From contig JAFEAF010000012.1 in the NCBI GenBank assembly GCA_018266555.1, positions 49,522 to 113,521 of the forward strand: a stretch of DNA of 64,000 nt. Direction: 5' to 3'. This DNA is from Bacteroidota bacterium (GTDB lineage: Bacteria > Bacteroidota > Bacteroidia > Chitinophagales > Chitinophagaceae). The notes under the pieces are model-generated. The model was not told the DNA's origin. It searched no databases and saw nothing but the letters and a program-made list of their open reading frames with translations. This document shows, piece by piece, positions 56,249 to 64,000 of the stretch; the stretch's first letter is position 1; each line of letters opens with the position of its first letter. Made by a program: the position numbers and the translations under genes.

Positions 56249-57106
56249 ATGGCTGAAACAAAACCGACTGCCACAGCTTCCGTGAAGGCTACATCAGTGC
56301 AGGCTAAAAAAAGCAGTAATGCCATTTCATGGCTTGCTCCTGTTATTTGCATTCTTGCCGGTTATGCTATCTGGCGATTTCTAATGGGAGACTCCAATGG
56401 ATTCAGAAACCCGGCTGAAGGCTGGTTCTGGCCGGAACATAAAAATCCTAAAGATGCTTTTCACAGGATTTATGATGGGGGTATCATTGTGCCGTTGCTG
56501 ATTGGTATGTTCCTGATGGTAATTACTTTTTCTATCGAACGCTATCTTACCATTCGTAAAGCATTAGGCAATGGCTCTATTGCTGATTTTATCCGCAAAG
56601 TGCAATATCATCTCGCCAACAGAAATGTGGATGCTGCATTATCTGAATGCGATAAGCAAAGAGGCTCTGTTGCCAATGTTATGAAAGCCGGTTTACGCAG
56701 GTATAAAGAAATGATCAGCGAAGGCAGTTTAAATACTGATCAAAAAGTAATGGCAATTCAAAAAGAAGTGGAAGAAGCTACTGCATTAGAGTTACCCATG
56801 CTTCAAAAGAACCTGGTGTTTCTTTCCACTATTACTTCGGTCGGTACCCTCATCGCCCTGTTGGGAACGGTAATGGGTATGATCCGGTCATTCACAGCTC
56901 TTGGTGAAGAAGGCGGAGCAGGGGCTGCCGGCCAGTTGGCTGTTGGTATCTCAGAAGCTTTGTATAACACAGCTTTGGGTATCGGTACATCCGCTTGCGC
57001 ATTGATTATGTACAACGTGTTTACTACAAAAATTGATTCTATCACTTACGGTATTGATGAGTCAGGTTTCACACTCACCCAAAGTTTTGCTTCTCTTTAC
57101 AAATAA
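56249..57106 (+). CDS. exbB: MotA/TolQ/ExbB proton channel protein
   Basis: 285 residues. A basic Ala/Thr/Lys-rich leader, first helix at about 28-45, then a second at about 88-105, and the conserved pair at about 185-255 (FLSTITSVGTLIALLGTVMGMIRSF, then ISEALYNTALGIGTSACALIMYN). It builds the proton-driven motor with the ExbD proteins. It starts an ExbB-ExbD-ExbD-TonB operon. Confidence 0.93.
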   Translation: MAETKPTATASVKATSVQAKKSSNAISWLAPVICILAGYAIWRFLMGDSNGFRNPAEGWFWPEHKNPKDAFHRIYDGGIIVPLLIGMFLMVITFSIERYLTIRKALGNGSIADFIRKVQYHLANRNVDAALSECDKQRGSVANVMKAGLRRYKEMISEGSLNTDQKVMAIQKEVEEATALELPMLQKNLVFLSTITSVGTLIALLGTVMGMIRSFTALGEEGGAGAAGQLAVGISEALYNTALGIGTSACALIMYNVFTTKIDSITYGIDESGFTLTQSFASLYK

Positions 57107-57177
57107 GAATTTGTTTTGGAAGTATTTCTTTATGGAAAAATGAAACAAAAGAATCTCAATACTAAACTTTTTTAAAC

Positions 57178-57852
57178 ATGCCAAGTGTCAAAATACCGAG
57201 AAAAAGCACGGACTTCGATATGACGCCGTTCGTTGATGTGGCTTTTCTCATCTTGTCATTTTTCATGATGGCTACTAAATTCAAGCCACCGGAACCGGTT
57301 GAAATAACCACTCCTAATTCTGTTTCTGCAGATGCGTTAAAGGAAGGTGATGCCATTTTAATTACTATGGATAAAGACAATAAAGTCTATTTAACCTTTG
57401 CTTTGGGTTCTGCAGAGGATCAGGGTATTTTTGATGATATTATCCAAAACGTGAATAAGGAAAAAAACCTTAATCTTACCAATGCGGAAATGGGTAATTT
57501 CAGAAAAACATATTTTATCGGAGTTCCTTTTACCCAATTAAAATCTTTATTGGATATGCCGGCAGATCAGCAACGGAATTTGAAACAACCAGGTATTCCT
57601 TTGGATACAACAGGGGGTGAATTAACCTATTGGGTACAATATGCTAAAGCTGCATTTGCGGGACACCAGTTGGCTTATATGATCAAGGGAGACGACAATG
57701 CCAAGTATCCCACTTTTGAAGGAGTGATTGCGGCTTTAAAACGAAATGAACAATTTAAATATAACCTGATCACTTCGCCGGAAGCAGCACCGCCGGGAAC
57801 AGAATTGTACAAGCAACGACAAAATGCATTAAAGAACAGCAGCACCAAGTAA
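57178..57852 (+). CDS. exbD: ExbD/TolR family protein (first)
   Basis: 224 residues. The N-terminal helix with DFDMTPFVDVAFLILSFFMM holds the conserved proton-carrying Asp. The periplasmic part is long (about 175 residues). Tandem different ExbD copies are usual in Bacteroidota. Confidence 0.9.
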   Translation: MPSVKIPRKSTDFDMTPFVDVAFLILSFFMMATKFKPPEPVEITTPNSVSADALKEGDAILITMDKDNKVYLTFALGSAEDQGIFDDIIQNVNKEKNLNLTNAEMGNFRKTYFIGVPFTQLKSLLDMPADQQRNLKQPGIPLDTTGGELTYWVQYAKAAFAGHQLAYMIKGDDNAKYPTFEGVIAALKRNEQFKYNLITSPEAAPPGTELYKQRQNALKNSSTK

Positions 57853-57883
57853 ATTAAATTTTTAAGACCTATAAAATTTTTAT

Positions 57884-58516
57884 ATGGCAAGTATAGATAC
57901 CAGTGCAGCAGATAGTGGTCACAAAAAAGGGCGGGGAGTAAAAAAAGCAAAAAGGCTTGCTACCCGTGTTGATATGACCCCCATGGTGGATTTAGGATTT
58001 CTTCTCATTACTTTTTTCATATTTACCACGACCATGTCCACTCCGACCACTATGGATTTAAACATGCCTAAAGACACTCAAAAGCAGGAGGAGCAGACTG
58101 AAGTGGCACAATCGGGAGCTTTGACTGTCATGCTTGGCAAAAACAACCAGATTTATTATTATGAAGGTCAGTTAAAACCGGACGGATCTAACTTTAAACA
58201 AACCACTTTTAAAGGTATCAGGGATATTATTATAAATAAAAGGCAGGATGTAATAAATAATTACAGGCCGGCTCCTGATGATGAAGCCATTATTCAAAAG
58301 GCTAAAGAAAAAGGGGATCCAAATTGGCAGAATGCAGCGAAAGACAAAAACTTCGTTGTTATCATCAAACCCGATGCAGATGCCACTTATAAAAATACAG
58401 TGGATATCCTGGATGAAATGACCATCAACAATGTAAAGCGTTTTGCCATGATTAAAATAACCGACCCTGAACTTCAATTGATAAAAGCAACCGAAGCCAG
58501 CTCCGGGACAAAATAA
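57884..58516 (+). CDS. exbD: ExbD/TolR family protein (second)
   Basis: 210 residues. Basic N-terminus, then RVDMTPMVDLGFLLITFFIF with the key Asp, and a periplasmic domain. It is distinct in sequence from the first ExbD, so the two probably form a mixed dimer. Confidence 0.9.
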   Translation: MASIDTSAADSGHKKGRGVKKAKRLATRVDMTPMVDLGFLLITFFIFTTTMSTPTTMDLNMPKDTQKQEEQTEVAQSGALTVMLGKNNQIYYYEGQLKPDGSNFKQTTFKGIRDIIINKRQDVINNYRPAPDDEAIIQKAKEKGDPNWQNAAKDKNFVVIIKPDADATYKNTVDILDEMTINNVKRFAMIKITDPELQLIKATEASSGTK

Positions 58517-58575
58517 AACCGGATATATTTATGGAAAGAATCGTTATTTGTATCTCAATTTAAATTTTGTTACCA

Positions 58576-59400
58576 ATGGATCCTAATAAAATACTTTCTT
58601 CTGACATTCTGGATCTGATATTTGAAGACCGGAACAAAGATTATGGAGCTTACTACCTGAGAAAAACATACAACAGGCGTATCGCAAGAGCATTGATCAT
58701 TACTGCTTCTGTTGCCCTGCTGGCTTTTTTAGGATCTATATTAGCCAGCAGCATCAATAAGAATAGCGGAAAATTTAAAGTAAGTGAAGTGACTTTGCAG
58801 GATATTAAGCAGGAGGAAGAAAAGAAAGTGGAGCCTCCTCCACCGCCGCCGCCAAAACAAGAACCCCCCAAGGTGGAAATGAAACAATTCACGCCTCCCA
58901 AGATTGTGAAAGATGAAGAAGTGCAAAAGCCACCGCCTGAACAAGAGGAATTAAAGGAAGCAAAAATTGATGTAGTGAACCAGGAAGGTATTAAAGATTT
59001 GAACATTGCCACTCCTACACAAATTGATGAAGGTAAAAAGGTGATTGAAGAAAAGAAAGATGATGATGAAAACAAAATTTTCGAAAAAGTAGAAATCGAA
59101 GCCCAGTTTCCCGGTGGGGATGCAGGATGGAGAAAATACCTGGAACGTAATTTATCAGGATTTAACCCTGCAGACAATGGGGCGCCGGCAGGTACTTATA
59201 CCACCTATGTTCAGTTTGTAGTGGACAAGGACGGAAATATCAGCGATGTGAAGCCCCTTACAAATTATGGTTATGGAATGGAAGATGAAGCTGTAAAAGT
59301 TATTAAAAAGGGGCCGAAGTGGACACCTGCTATTCAAAATGGTCGTAAAGTAAAAGCGTACAGGAAGCAGCCCATTACATTTGTAGTGCAAGAAGAATAA
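58576..59400 (+). CDS. tonB: TonB-like energy transducer (second copy)
   Basis: 274 residues from the ATG at 58576 (a TTG at 58567 extends the frame by three codons). N-terminus KILSSDILDLIFEDRNKDYG like the copy at 36065, one helix (about 45-65), a Pro/Glu/Lys-rich span (VEPPPPPPPKQEPPKVEMKQ), and a TonB_C domain with EAQFPGGDAGWRKYLERNL and PKWTPAIQNGRKVKAYRKQP. It is last in the ExbB-ExbD-ExbD-TonB cluster and is followed by a terminator. Confidence 0.93.
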   Translation: MDPNKILSSDILDLIFEDRNKDYGAYYLRKTYNRRIARALIITASVALLAFLGSILASSINKNSGKFKVSEVTLQDIKQEEEKKVEPPPPPPPKQEPPKVEMKQFTPPKIVKDEEVQKPPPEQEELKEAKIDVVNQEGIKDLNIATPTQIDEGKKVIEEKKDDDENKIFEKVEIEAQFPGGDAGWRKYLERNLSGFNPADNGAPAGTYTTYVQFVVDKDGNISDVKPLTNYGYGMEDEAVKVIKKGPKWTPAIQNGRKVKAYRKQPITFVVQEE

Positions 59401-59426
59401 TATTTTCATTTCAATAAATTGTATCT

Positions 59427-59460
59427 ATCCCTGTTTTTAACTCAAACAGGGATTTTTATT
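59427..59460 (+). terminator. Rho-independent terminator after tonB
   Basis: ATCCCTGTTT/AAACAGGGAT, a perfect 10-bp stem (59427-59436 with 59444-59453), 7-base loop and T-rich tail. Confidence 0.85.
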
Positions 59461-59483
59461 TTAAAAGGTTGAATGATCCGTTT

Positions 59484-59491
59484 TAATTTTG
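59484..59491 (+). promoter_or_regulatory. Candidate -7 element of mnmE
   Basis: TAATTTTG matches TAnnTTTG exactly, ending 7 bases before the mnmE ATG. The mRNA would be nearly leaderless. The -33 region is only T-rich. Confidence 0.45.
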
Positions 59492-59498
59492 AGAAATT

Positions 59499-60878
59499 AT
59501 GAATCAACATAGTGGATGGGAAGATACGATAGTAGCCCCTGCAACAGCCCCGGGTGTTAGCGCTATCAGTATTATCCGTTTGAGCGGCGCTCAGGCATTT
59601 ACAATTATAGATCACCTTTTTCCTACAAAAAAAATTTCAGAACAACCTTCCCATACTTTGCATTTTGGAGTTTTAAAGAATAAGGATCAAATACTTGACG
59701 AAGTGCTTGTTTCGGTTTTTAAGACGCCACGTTCTTATACGGGAGAAGATTTGGCTGAAATCAGTTGCCACGGCTCCCCCTATATTGTGCAACAAATACT
59801 GGATGCTTGTATAAATCTTGGAGCCCGTTTGGCAAAGCCCGGAGAATTTACACAAAGAGCATTTCTCAATGGTAAATTAGATCTTACACAAGCCGAAGCG
59901 GTGGCAGATCTTATTGCTAGTAATACAACTGCATCCCATAAAACCGCACTCAATGCCATTCGAGGTGGCTTCTCAAAAAAATTAAAAGAGTTACGGGAAG
60001 ACATGATTCGTTTTTCAGCTTTAAATGAATTAGAACTTGATTTTTCACAGGAGGATGTAGAGTTTGCAGACCGGAAACATTTTTATTTATTGATAAGTGA
60101 GTTGCAGCAAACTGTTGACCAGTTACTTTCTTCATTTAAAATCGGTAATGCAATACGTAATGGTGTGAACGTGGCAATTATCGGGAAACCGAATGCCGGC
60201 AAATCCACTTTACTCAATGTATTGCTGAATGAAGACAGAGCAATTGTCAGTGAAATTCCAGGAACTACCCGTGATACAATCGAAGAAGTGATGAATATTG
60301 ACGGTATCCTGTTCCGGTTAATTGACACAGCGGGTATAAGGGAGCACACAAGTGACGTGATTGAAGCAGCAGGTATGGAGAGAAGCCTTGCTAAAATGAA
60401 AAAGGCAGACCTGGTACTTTTTCTTTTTGATGTAGGTGATGAAAAGAAAGAAATTGAAAAATCGCTCTCGGAATTGCAAACACAACAGTTGAATTATCTT
60501 CCGGTTGTAAATAAAATAGACAGGGAAGGAGAGGGATCAGCCCAAGAAAAATTTTCATCTATCGAAAAAGTAATCTTTATTTCTGCAAAAGCACAATTGA
60601 ATATTGATATACTTCTTAAACGTATGGTGGATGCAGTTTTGGAAGGAAAACTTCAGGTGGAAGACACTGTTATCACTAATGCCCGGCACTATCATGCCTT
60701 GAAAGAAGTGCAGCGATCACTTTCCGATATCCGAAAGGGCCTTGATGATAAAATCCCGGGAGACTTACTTGCTTCAGACATACGCAGATGCCTTTATTAT
60801 TTGGGTGAAATAACCGGTGAGATAACAAATGAAGAACAATTGGATTATATTTTTAGTAAGTTCTGTATCGGAAAGTGA
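59499..60878 (+). CDS. mnmE: tRNA modification GTPase MnmE
   Basis: 459 residues. N-terminal tetrahydrofolate-binding domain (DTIVAPATAPGVSAISIIRLSG), a helical domain, and a G domain with GKPNAGKSTLLNVLL, IPGTTRDTIEE, DTAGIREHT and NKID, ending FCIGK, whose Cys is catalytic for the 5-carboxymethylaminomethyluridine reaction at tRNA U34. The last 18 bases look like an integration site; the protein end is intact. Confidence 0.97.
   Translation: MNQHSGWEDTIVAPATAPGVSAISIIRLSGAQAFTIIDHLFPTKKISEQPSHTLHFGVLKNKDQILDEVLVSVFKTPRSYTGEDLAEISCHGSPYIVQQILDACINLGARLAKPGEFTQRAFLNGKLDLTQAEAVADLIASNTTASHKTALNAIRGGFSKKLKELREDMIRFSALNELELDFSQEDVEFADRKHFYLLISELQQTVDQLLSSFKIGNAIRNGVNVAIIGKPNAGKSTLLNVLLNEDRAIVSEIPGTTRDTIEEVMNIDGILFRLIDTAGIREHTSDVIEAAGMERSLAKMKKADLVLFLFDVGDEKKEIEKSLSELQTQQLNYLPVVNKIDREGEGSAQEKFSSIEKVIFISAKAQLNIDILLKRMVDAVLEGKLQVEDTVITNARHYHALKEVQRSLSDIRKGLDDKIPGDLLASDIRRCLYYLGEITGEITNEEQLDYIFSKFCIGK
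60861..60878 (+). other. Putative attachment site at the 3' end of mnmE
   Basis: TTCTGTATCGGAAAGTGA codes for the conserved MnmE end FCIGK plus stop. SGI1-type islands integrate in exactly this segment of mnmE (trmE/thdF). An integrase gene oriented the same way lies about 560 bases further. The second copy would be outside the window. Confidence 0.5.
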
Positions 60879-60945
60879 TTATTCTTCCTTTGTTTCATAA
60901 ATGATTGTTTTTATTGTAATTGTGCATAATTATTCTTCTCTTTTT

Positions 60946-61098
60946 TGTTGCCAAACCCTTCTTTATTAGTTATATTTGTTGCCTGATTGTTGCCCAATTC
61001 TGTTGCCCACAAAACCGGGCAACAGAAAAGCGAAAAGATGCAACATACAGCTACAAGGAGCAACAATCAGCTATAACAGGCAACAATGAGCAGCAACA
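60946..61098 (+). repeat. Phased TGTTGC/GCAACA repeat cluster upstream of the excisionase-like gene
   Basis: Four copies of TGTTGC on the plus strand (60946, 60977, 60988, 61001) and five of GCAACA (61019, 61040, 61060, 61080, 61093). The first four GCAACA copies are 20-21 bases apart, two helical turns, and head degenerate repeats that share CAGCTA (61048-61053, 61068-61073). The last copies run into the gene start at 61086. Likely binding sites for integrase arms, excisionase or a repressor. Confidence 0.7.
60999..61026. repeat. Perfect inverted repeat within the control region
   Basis: TCTGTTGCCC (60999-61008) and GGGCAACAGA (61017-61026) form a perfect 10-bp stem around an 8-base loop, at the centre of the repeat cluster where the orientation flips. 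Confidence 0.8.
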
Positions 61099-61445
61099 TT
61101 CGTATCGAAAAAACCTGTGAAGTTTGTGGTGTTAAATACATCGCAAAGAAGACAATAACACGGTCATGTTCCCTAAACTGTGCGAGGTTGCTTTATAAGC
61201 GTACCAAGAGAAATGAAAAAATCGAAGCTGCTATTCGTAAAGAAGCCATTGTAAAGCCTTTCAATCCCTCGATCTCACAAAAAGAATTTCTCACTATTAA
61301 CGAAGCTTGCCAGCTTATCAATGCAAGCCGCTGGACCATTTACCGCCTGATAGATAAAGGCCAGCTCAAAGCCGGTAAAGTTGGACGCAATACAAGGATC
61401 CCAAGAACAGCTATTAATGAACTTTTCAAACTGACTGAAGTATGA
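61086..61445 (+). CDS. Excisionase-like HTH protein with N-terminal zinc-finger motif
   Basis: 119 residues. Cys11, Cys14, Cys28 and Cys32 (C-x2-C-x13-C-x3-C, CEVCGVKY and CSLNC) look like a small zinc ribbon. Residues about 68-115 are an excisionase-type winged helix (FLTINEACQLINASRWTIYRLIDKG). Such proteins steer integrase direction or repress it. Its stop overlaps the integrase start (ATGA), so the two are translationally coupled. The ATG lies right in the repeat cluster. Confidence 0.82.
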   Translation: MSSNIRIEKTCEVCGVKYIAKKTITRSCSLNCARLLYKRTKRNEKIEAAIRKEAIVKPFNPSISQKEFLTINEACQLINASRWTIYRLIDKGQLKAGKVGRNTRIPRTAINELFKLTEV

Positions 61446-62548
61446 ACGTAACATTAAGACAAAGAAAGAAGGGGAATAAAATCAGCCTCTATCTTGATTA
61501 CTACAGTGACGGAAAAAGAGAATATGAGTATTTGAATTTATACCTCACTCCGGAACCCGAGAAAGGTAAGCTCACTAAGGAGCAGAAAGATGAGAACCGA
61601 AAAAAACTATCAATGGCGGAAGCTATCCGCTCAAAGCGTTTACTGGAAATAAAAAATGAAGAGTATGGTTTCAGAGATACAGAGAAAGTAAAAGGTAGTT
61701 TCCTTAGTTACTTTGAACAACTAACAGAGAAGCGCAGAAACAGCCAGGGTAATTGGGGCAATTGGGATAGTGTGTTAAAGCACTTGCAGAAGTTTGCAAC
61801 TAATGGTGCTTCATTTAAAGAGATTGATAAACGATGGTTAGAGAAGTTCAAAGAGTATTTGCAGCATGATGCAAAAGGAAAAACCGGAAAACGTCTTTCT
61901 CAAAATTCTCAATCTTCTTATTTCGGCAAACTAACAGCAGCATTAAAGGAAGCTGTAAAGGATGGGATAATACAGGCAAATCCTGCCGCCCAGGTAGAAG
62001 GTATTAAACCGGATGATCCAAGCAGGGAATTTCTCACTTTGGAAGAGTTGCAAAGAGCCGCCAAAGTAGAATGCGAAATGCCGGTACTCAAAAATGCTTT
62101 TATCTTTTCTGCACTTACAGGGCTTCGCTGGTCGGATATAGAAAAATTGGTATGGTCAGAAGTACAGCACTCTGATCAGTCAGGGTATTACATTCGCTTT
62201 CGCCAGAAGAAAACCAAAGGAGCGGAAACATTGCCGATTTCCGAACAGGCATTTAATTTATTAGGTGAAAGAGGAAAGCCAGAAAGCAAAGTGTTTGAAG
62301 GATTGTATTACAGCGCATGGCATAATCTAAAACTTAGAGAATGGGTAATGAAAGCAGGAATAACAAAGCATATCACTTTCCACTGTGCCCGGCACACTTA
62401 TGCTACATTGCAAATCACATTGGGAACAGATATTTATACAGTATCAAAGCTCTTAGGTCACAGGCATTTAAAAACAACCGAAATTTATGCTAAAGTAATT
62501 GACCATAAAAAACAAGAGGCAGCAAACAAAATCAAATTAGATATTTAG
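61442..62548 (+). CDS. Tyrosine recombinase/integrase
   Basis: 368 residues. An N-terminal arm-binding domain (about 1-80), a SAM-like core-binding domain (about 85-185), and the catalytic domain with Arg229 (TGLRWSDIEKL), His314-x2-Arg317 (FHCARHTY), His340 (LLGHRHL) and nucleophile Tyr349 (TEIYAKV). It would insert and excise the element, most likely at the 3' end of mnmE. It is similar in layout to integrases of Bacteroidota conjugative elements. Confidence 0.94.
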   Translation: MNVTLRQRKKGNKISLYLDYYSDGKREYEYLNLYLTPEPEKGKLTKEQKDENRKKLSMAEAIRSKRLLEIKNEEYGFRDTEKVKGSFLSYFEQLTEKRRNSQGNWGNWDSVLKHLQKFATNGASFKEIDKRWLEKFKEYLQHDAKGKTGKRLSQNSQSSYFGKLTAALKEAVKDGIIQANPAAQVEGIKPDDPSREFLTLEELQRAAKVECEMPVLKNAFIFSALTGLRWSDIEKLVWSEVQHSDQSGYYIRFRQKKTKGAETLPISEQAFNLLGERGKPESKVFEGLYYSAWHNLKLREWVMKAGITKHITFHCARHTYATLQITLGTDIYTVSKLLGHRHLKTTEIYAKVIDHKKQEAANKIKLDI

Positions 62549-62549
62549 G

Positions 62550-63617
62550 ATGGAAGTAAAAGTATTAGATAGTATCATTCATGGTGTATTAAAGCCCTGG
62601 AAAATGAATACCGCCAATACAAGGCGGTTGACCGAATTGGTGAAATCTGCAAAGACAGTTTCGCCAAAGAATAATGCTGATTTACTTGCGCAACTCACAA
62701 GCCTTTTATCTGATTATCCTGACCTGCAAAAGATAGTTGAAACAGAAACCGTAAGAGATAATACTGCATTAAAGCAGCCACTATTCAGTATTGAACTGCC
62801 TGTACCAAATGATACAGTTACCCGGTTTTATTATTTATTGATAGCTGCTGATTCTTTACGGATTTTTAATACTGTACAACAAGAATCATCCAACTGGTCA
62901 GAATTAGTTGATATCCGTTACCAGGTAAATAAAACCCTCACTAATATCAGGGTATTAGCAAAGCAAACTGCATCTGAATTAATTGAGCAAGGTTTCACCA
63001 CTTTACCTGATGAAAAAAGCAACCATATCCACAATACTTTATATTTCCTGAAACATACCCTTGTAGCACTTTATTTTAGCGTCCAGGAATCATTTAAAAC
63101 CAATTTGAAACAGGTAACTACTGTCGAGGATTTTTATATTCTCGATTTACAGGAGCCGCTCTCAAATATGCTGCCTTTGATTCCTGTTGAACAGCTAACC
63201 GAATCTGAAACAGATGATACAGCAGCAATAAGCCAGGATAAAATCCACTTTGGTTTCAAAGATGATGTTGGCAAATTGAGAACAGTGATTAATCAGCTAT
63301 GCTTTCAAATTGAATACCTGAATGAAGATGTTACCGAAGCAGACGATTTAATCAAAGTGCTTACTGCAAAAAGTATTTTACCGGGTTCCGTTAAAATACA
63401 GATTGGTTGCGAAACAAAACACTTCAGGTACACAATAGATAAATTCCAGCCATACTTCAATAGCTTAACGCTGGCCAATATTGCCAAATCAAAACTTTTT
63501 TATTCAAAGAAGGATACACTGATCACGGCAAACAACCTTTCGGCCAGTAATTCAAAAAGTAAAATAGACCCAAAAGAAAAGGCAACCATTGACAAGATTT
63601 TCAAAAATCTGCAATAA
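62550..63617 (+). CDS. Accessory protein of unknown function next to the integrase
   Basis: 355 residues, cytoplasmic by sequence, largely helical, no membrane helix or catalytic motif recognised. The C-terminal part (KIHFGFKDDVGKLRTVINQL, then SVKIQIGCETKHFRYTIDKF) looks like a module seen beside integrases in Bacteroidota elements, possibly DUF6617; this is from memory and tentative. It starts 1 base after the integrase stop, so cotranscription with it is likely. Confidence 0.7.
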   Translation: MEVKVLDSIIHGVLKPWKMNTANTRRLTELVKSAKTVSPKNNADLLAQLTSLLSDYPDLQKIVETETVRDNTALKQPLFSIELPVPNDTVTRFYYLLIAADSLRIFNTVQQESSNWSELVDIRYQVNKTLTNIRVLAKQTASELIEQGFTTLPDEKSNHIHNTLYFLKHTLVALYFSVQESFKTNLKQVTTVEDFYILDLQEPLSNMLPLIPVEQLTESETDDTAAISQDKIHFGFKDDVGKLRTVINQLCFQIEYLNEDVTEADDLIKVLTAKSILPGSVKIQIGCETKHFRYTIDKFQPYFNSLTLANIAKSKLFYSKKDTLITANNLSASNSKSKIDPKEKATIDKIFKNLQ

Positions 63618-63646
63618 AAAACATTAAGATTACTCAGTAATATGAG

Positions 63647-63664
63647 TAAGGGGTTAACCCCTTA
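63647..63664. promoter_or_regulatory. 18-bp perfect palindrome before the second HTH gene
   Basis: TAAGGGGTTAACCCCTTA is a perfect palindrome, 58 bases before the HTH start. A second, imperfect inverted repeat (TTACTC at 63630, GAGTAA at 63644) overlaps it on the left. No T-run follows, so a repressor operator is more likely than a terminator. Confidence 0.55.
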
Positions 63665-63721
63665 ACCTTTACCCTTCTTTCATTTTAGAGGTTTGTGCCA
63701 TCATTCATAAAATTTAAAAAA

Positions 63722-64000
63722 ATGGCACACGAAGAATTAATCTTAAACAAGCTCACCGAAATCGCTGACAAGCTGGATGAGCAGAATCTATTAAAGAAAA
63801 CAGTATTGAACTTTAACGAGGCTTGTAAATATTTGGACATTAGTCCATCTCATTTGTATAAGCTCACCAGTACAAAGCACATTCCGCATTTCTGCCCACA
63901 GGGTAAAAAATTGTACTTCCGGCGGGAAGAACTGGATGCCTGGTTGCAGCGTAACCGGCAATCCGCCGCCGATGAAATAGATCAGTTGGCAACTGACTAT
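63722..64000 (+). CDS. HTH (excisionase/MerR-like) protein, 5' part
   Basis: 93 codons from the ATG at 63722 to the window edge, still open. A helical N-terminus (EELILNKLTEIADKLDEQN) precedes an HTH_17-type DNA-binding domain (LNFNEACKYLDISPSHLYKLTS, then KKLYFRREELDAWLQ). In Bacteroidota elements such genes head the mobilisation or excision module. It is a second, distinct HTH protein from the one at 61086, with no Cys finger. Confidence 0.8.
   Translation, partial: MAHEELILNKLTEIADKLDEQNLLKKTVLNFNEACKYLDISPSHLYKLTSTKHIPHFCPQGKKLYFRREELDAWLQRNRQSAADEIDQLATDY

Larger units (their letters stand above)
60861..64000 (+). mobile_element. Left end of a tyrosine-recombinase mobile element at mnmE, continuing past the window
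   Basis: After mnmE come a repeat-rich control region, an excisionase-like gene, a tyrosine integrase, an unknown accessory gene and a second HTH gene, a typical integrative element head. The right boundary is outside the window, so the element type (ICE, island or prophage) cannot be fixed. Confidence 0.7.

Noticed and set aside
60920..61120. Plus-strand ORF of 66 codons in the repeat region
   Set aside because: Runs through the hexamer repeats and overlaps the HTH gene in another frame; composition is unlike a protein.
1..64000. tRNA, rRNA, tmRNA or CRISPR loci
   Set aside because: No cloverleaf, conserved rRNA or tmRNA segment, or regularly spaced long direct repeats were recognised on either strand by eye; a covariance-model scan could still find a small RNA.

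Overview
The window is a chromosomal segment of a Bacteroidota bacterium, most likely of the Chitinophagaceae type. Evidence: type IX secretion C-terminal domains (gliding-type CHU_C and Por-type tails), a short primary sigma factor without region 1.1, ExbB-ExbD-ExbD-TonB clusters, a DUF4836 lipoprotein, promoters of the TTTG-N19-TAnnTTTG type, weak Shine-Dalgarno sites, and a NuoG without its molybdopterin domain. No rRNA, tRNA or CRISPR array was found.

Layout. 1-3.7 kb: 3' end of a RIC di-iron repair protein, a PAS histidine kinase with FixL-like heme-PAS residues, and a receiver-CRP fusion regulator, together a likely oxygen/nitric oxide response module; then an S4 RNA-binding protein and a DUF2945 protein. 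4.1-9.4 kb: a secreted operon (seven-repeat CHU_C protein, DUF1800, DUF1501). 9.5-15.7 kb: minus-strand housekeeping genes (M20 dipeptidase, dinB, rimM, rpsP, ffh, primary sigma factor). 16-18.4 kb: START-like protein, an orphan protein and an LptF/G permease. 18.5-26.3 kb: CDF transporter, OsmC, an Rrf2 regulator with four cysteines, then sulfate assimilation (1-Cys peroxiredoxin, cysH, cysD, cysN, TauE-type permease) and metZ. 26.3-35.9 kb: pseudouridine synthases, rlmN, a PcaF-type thiolase on the plus strand, and a minus-strand group (LMW phosphatase, hisS, DUF4836, ABC ATPase and permease).

36-39.9 kb: a TonB-PstS-like-TPR group. 40-54.7 kb: a complete nuoA-N complex I locus of 14 subunit genes, interrupted by a secreted NTF2-like gene between nuoE and nuoF and by a decayed four-helix-bundle pseudogene between nuoF and nuoG. 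54.8-59.4 kb: a MacB-type permease and an exbB-exbD-exbD-tonB cluster. 59.5-60.9 kb: mnmE.

60.86-64 kb: the left end of an integrated mobile element that continues past the window. It starts at the 3' end of mnmE, the same kind of site used by SGI1. It carries a control region with nine copies of a TGTTGC/GCAACA hexamer, four of them phased at 20-21 bp, then a zinc-finger/HTH excisionase-like gene overlapping a tyrosine integrase, an unknown accessory protein, an 18-bp perfect palindrome and a second HTH gene cut by the window end. This end of the window is the best candidate for something not yet described.
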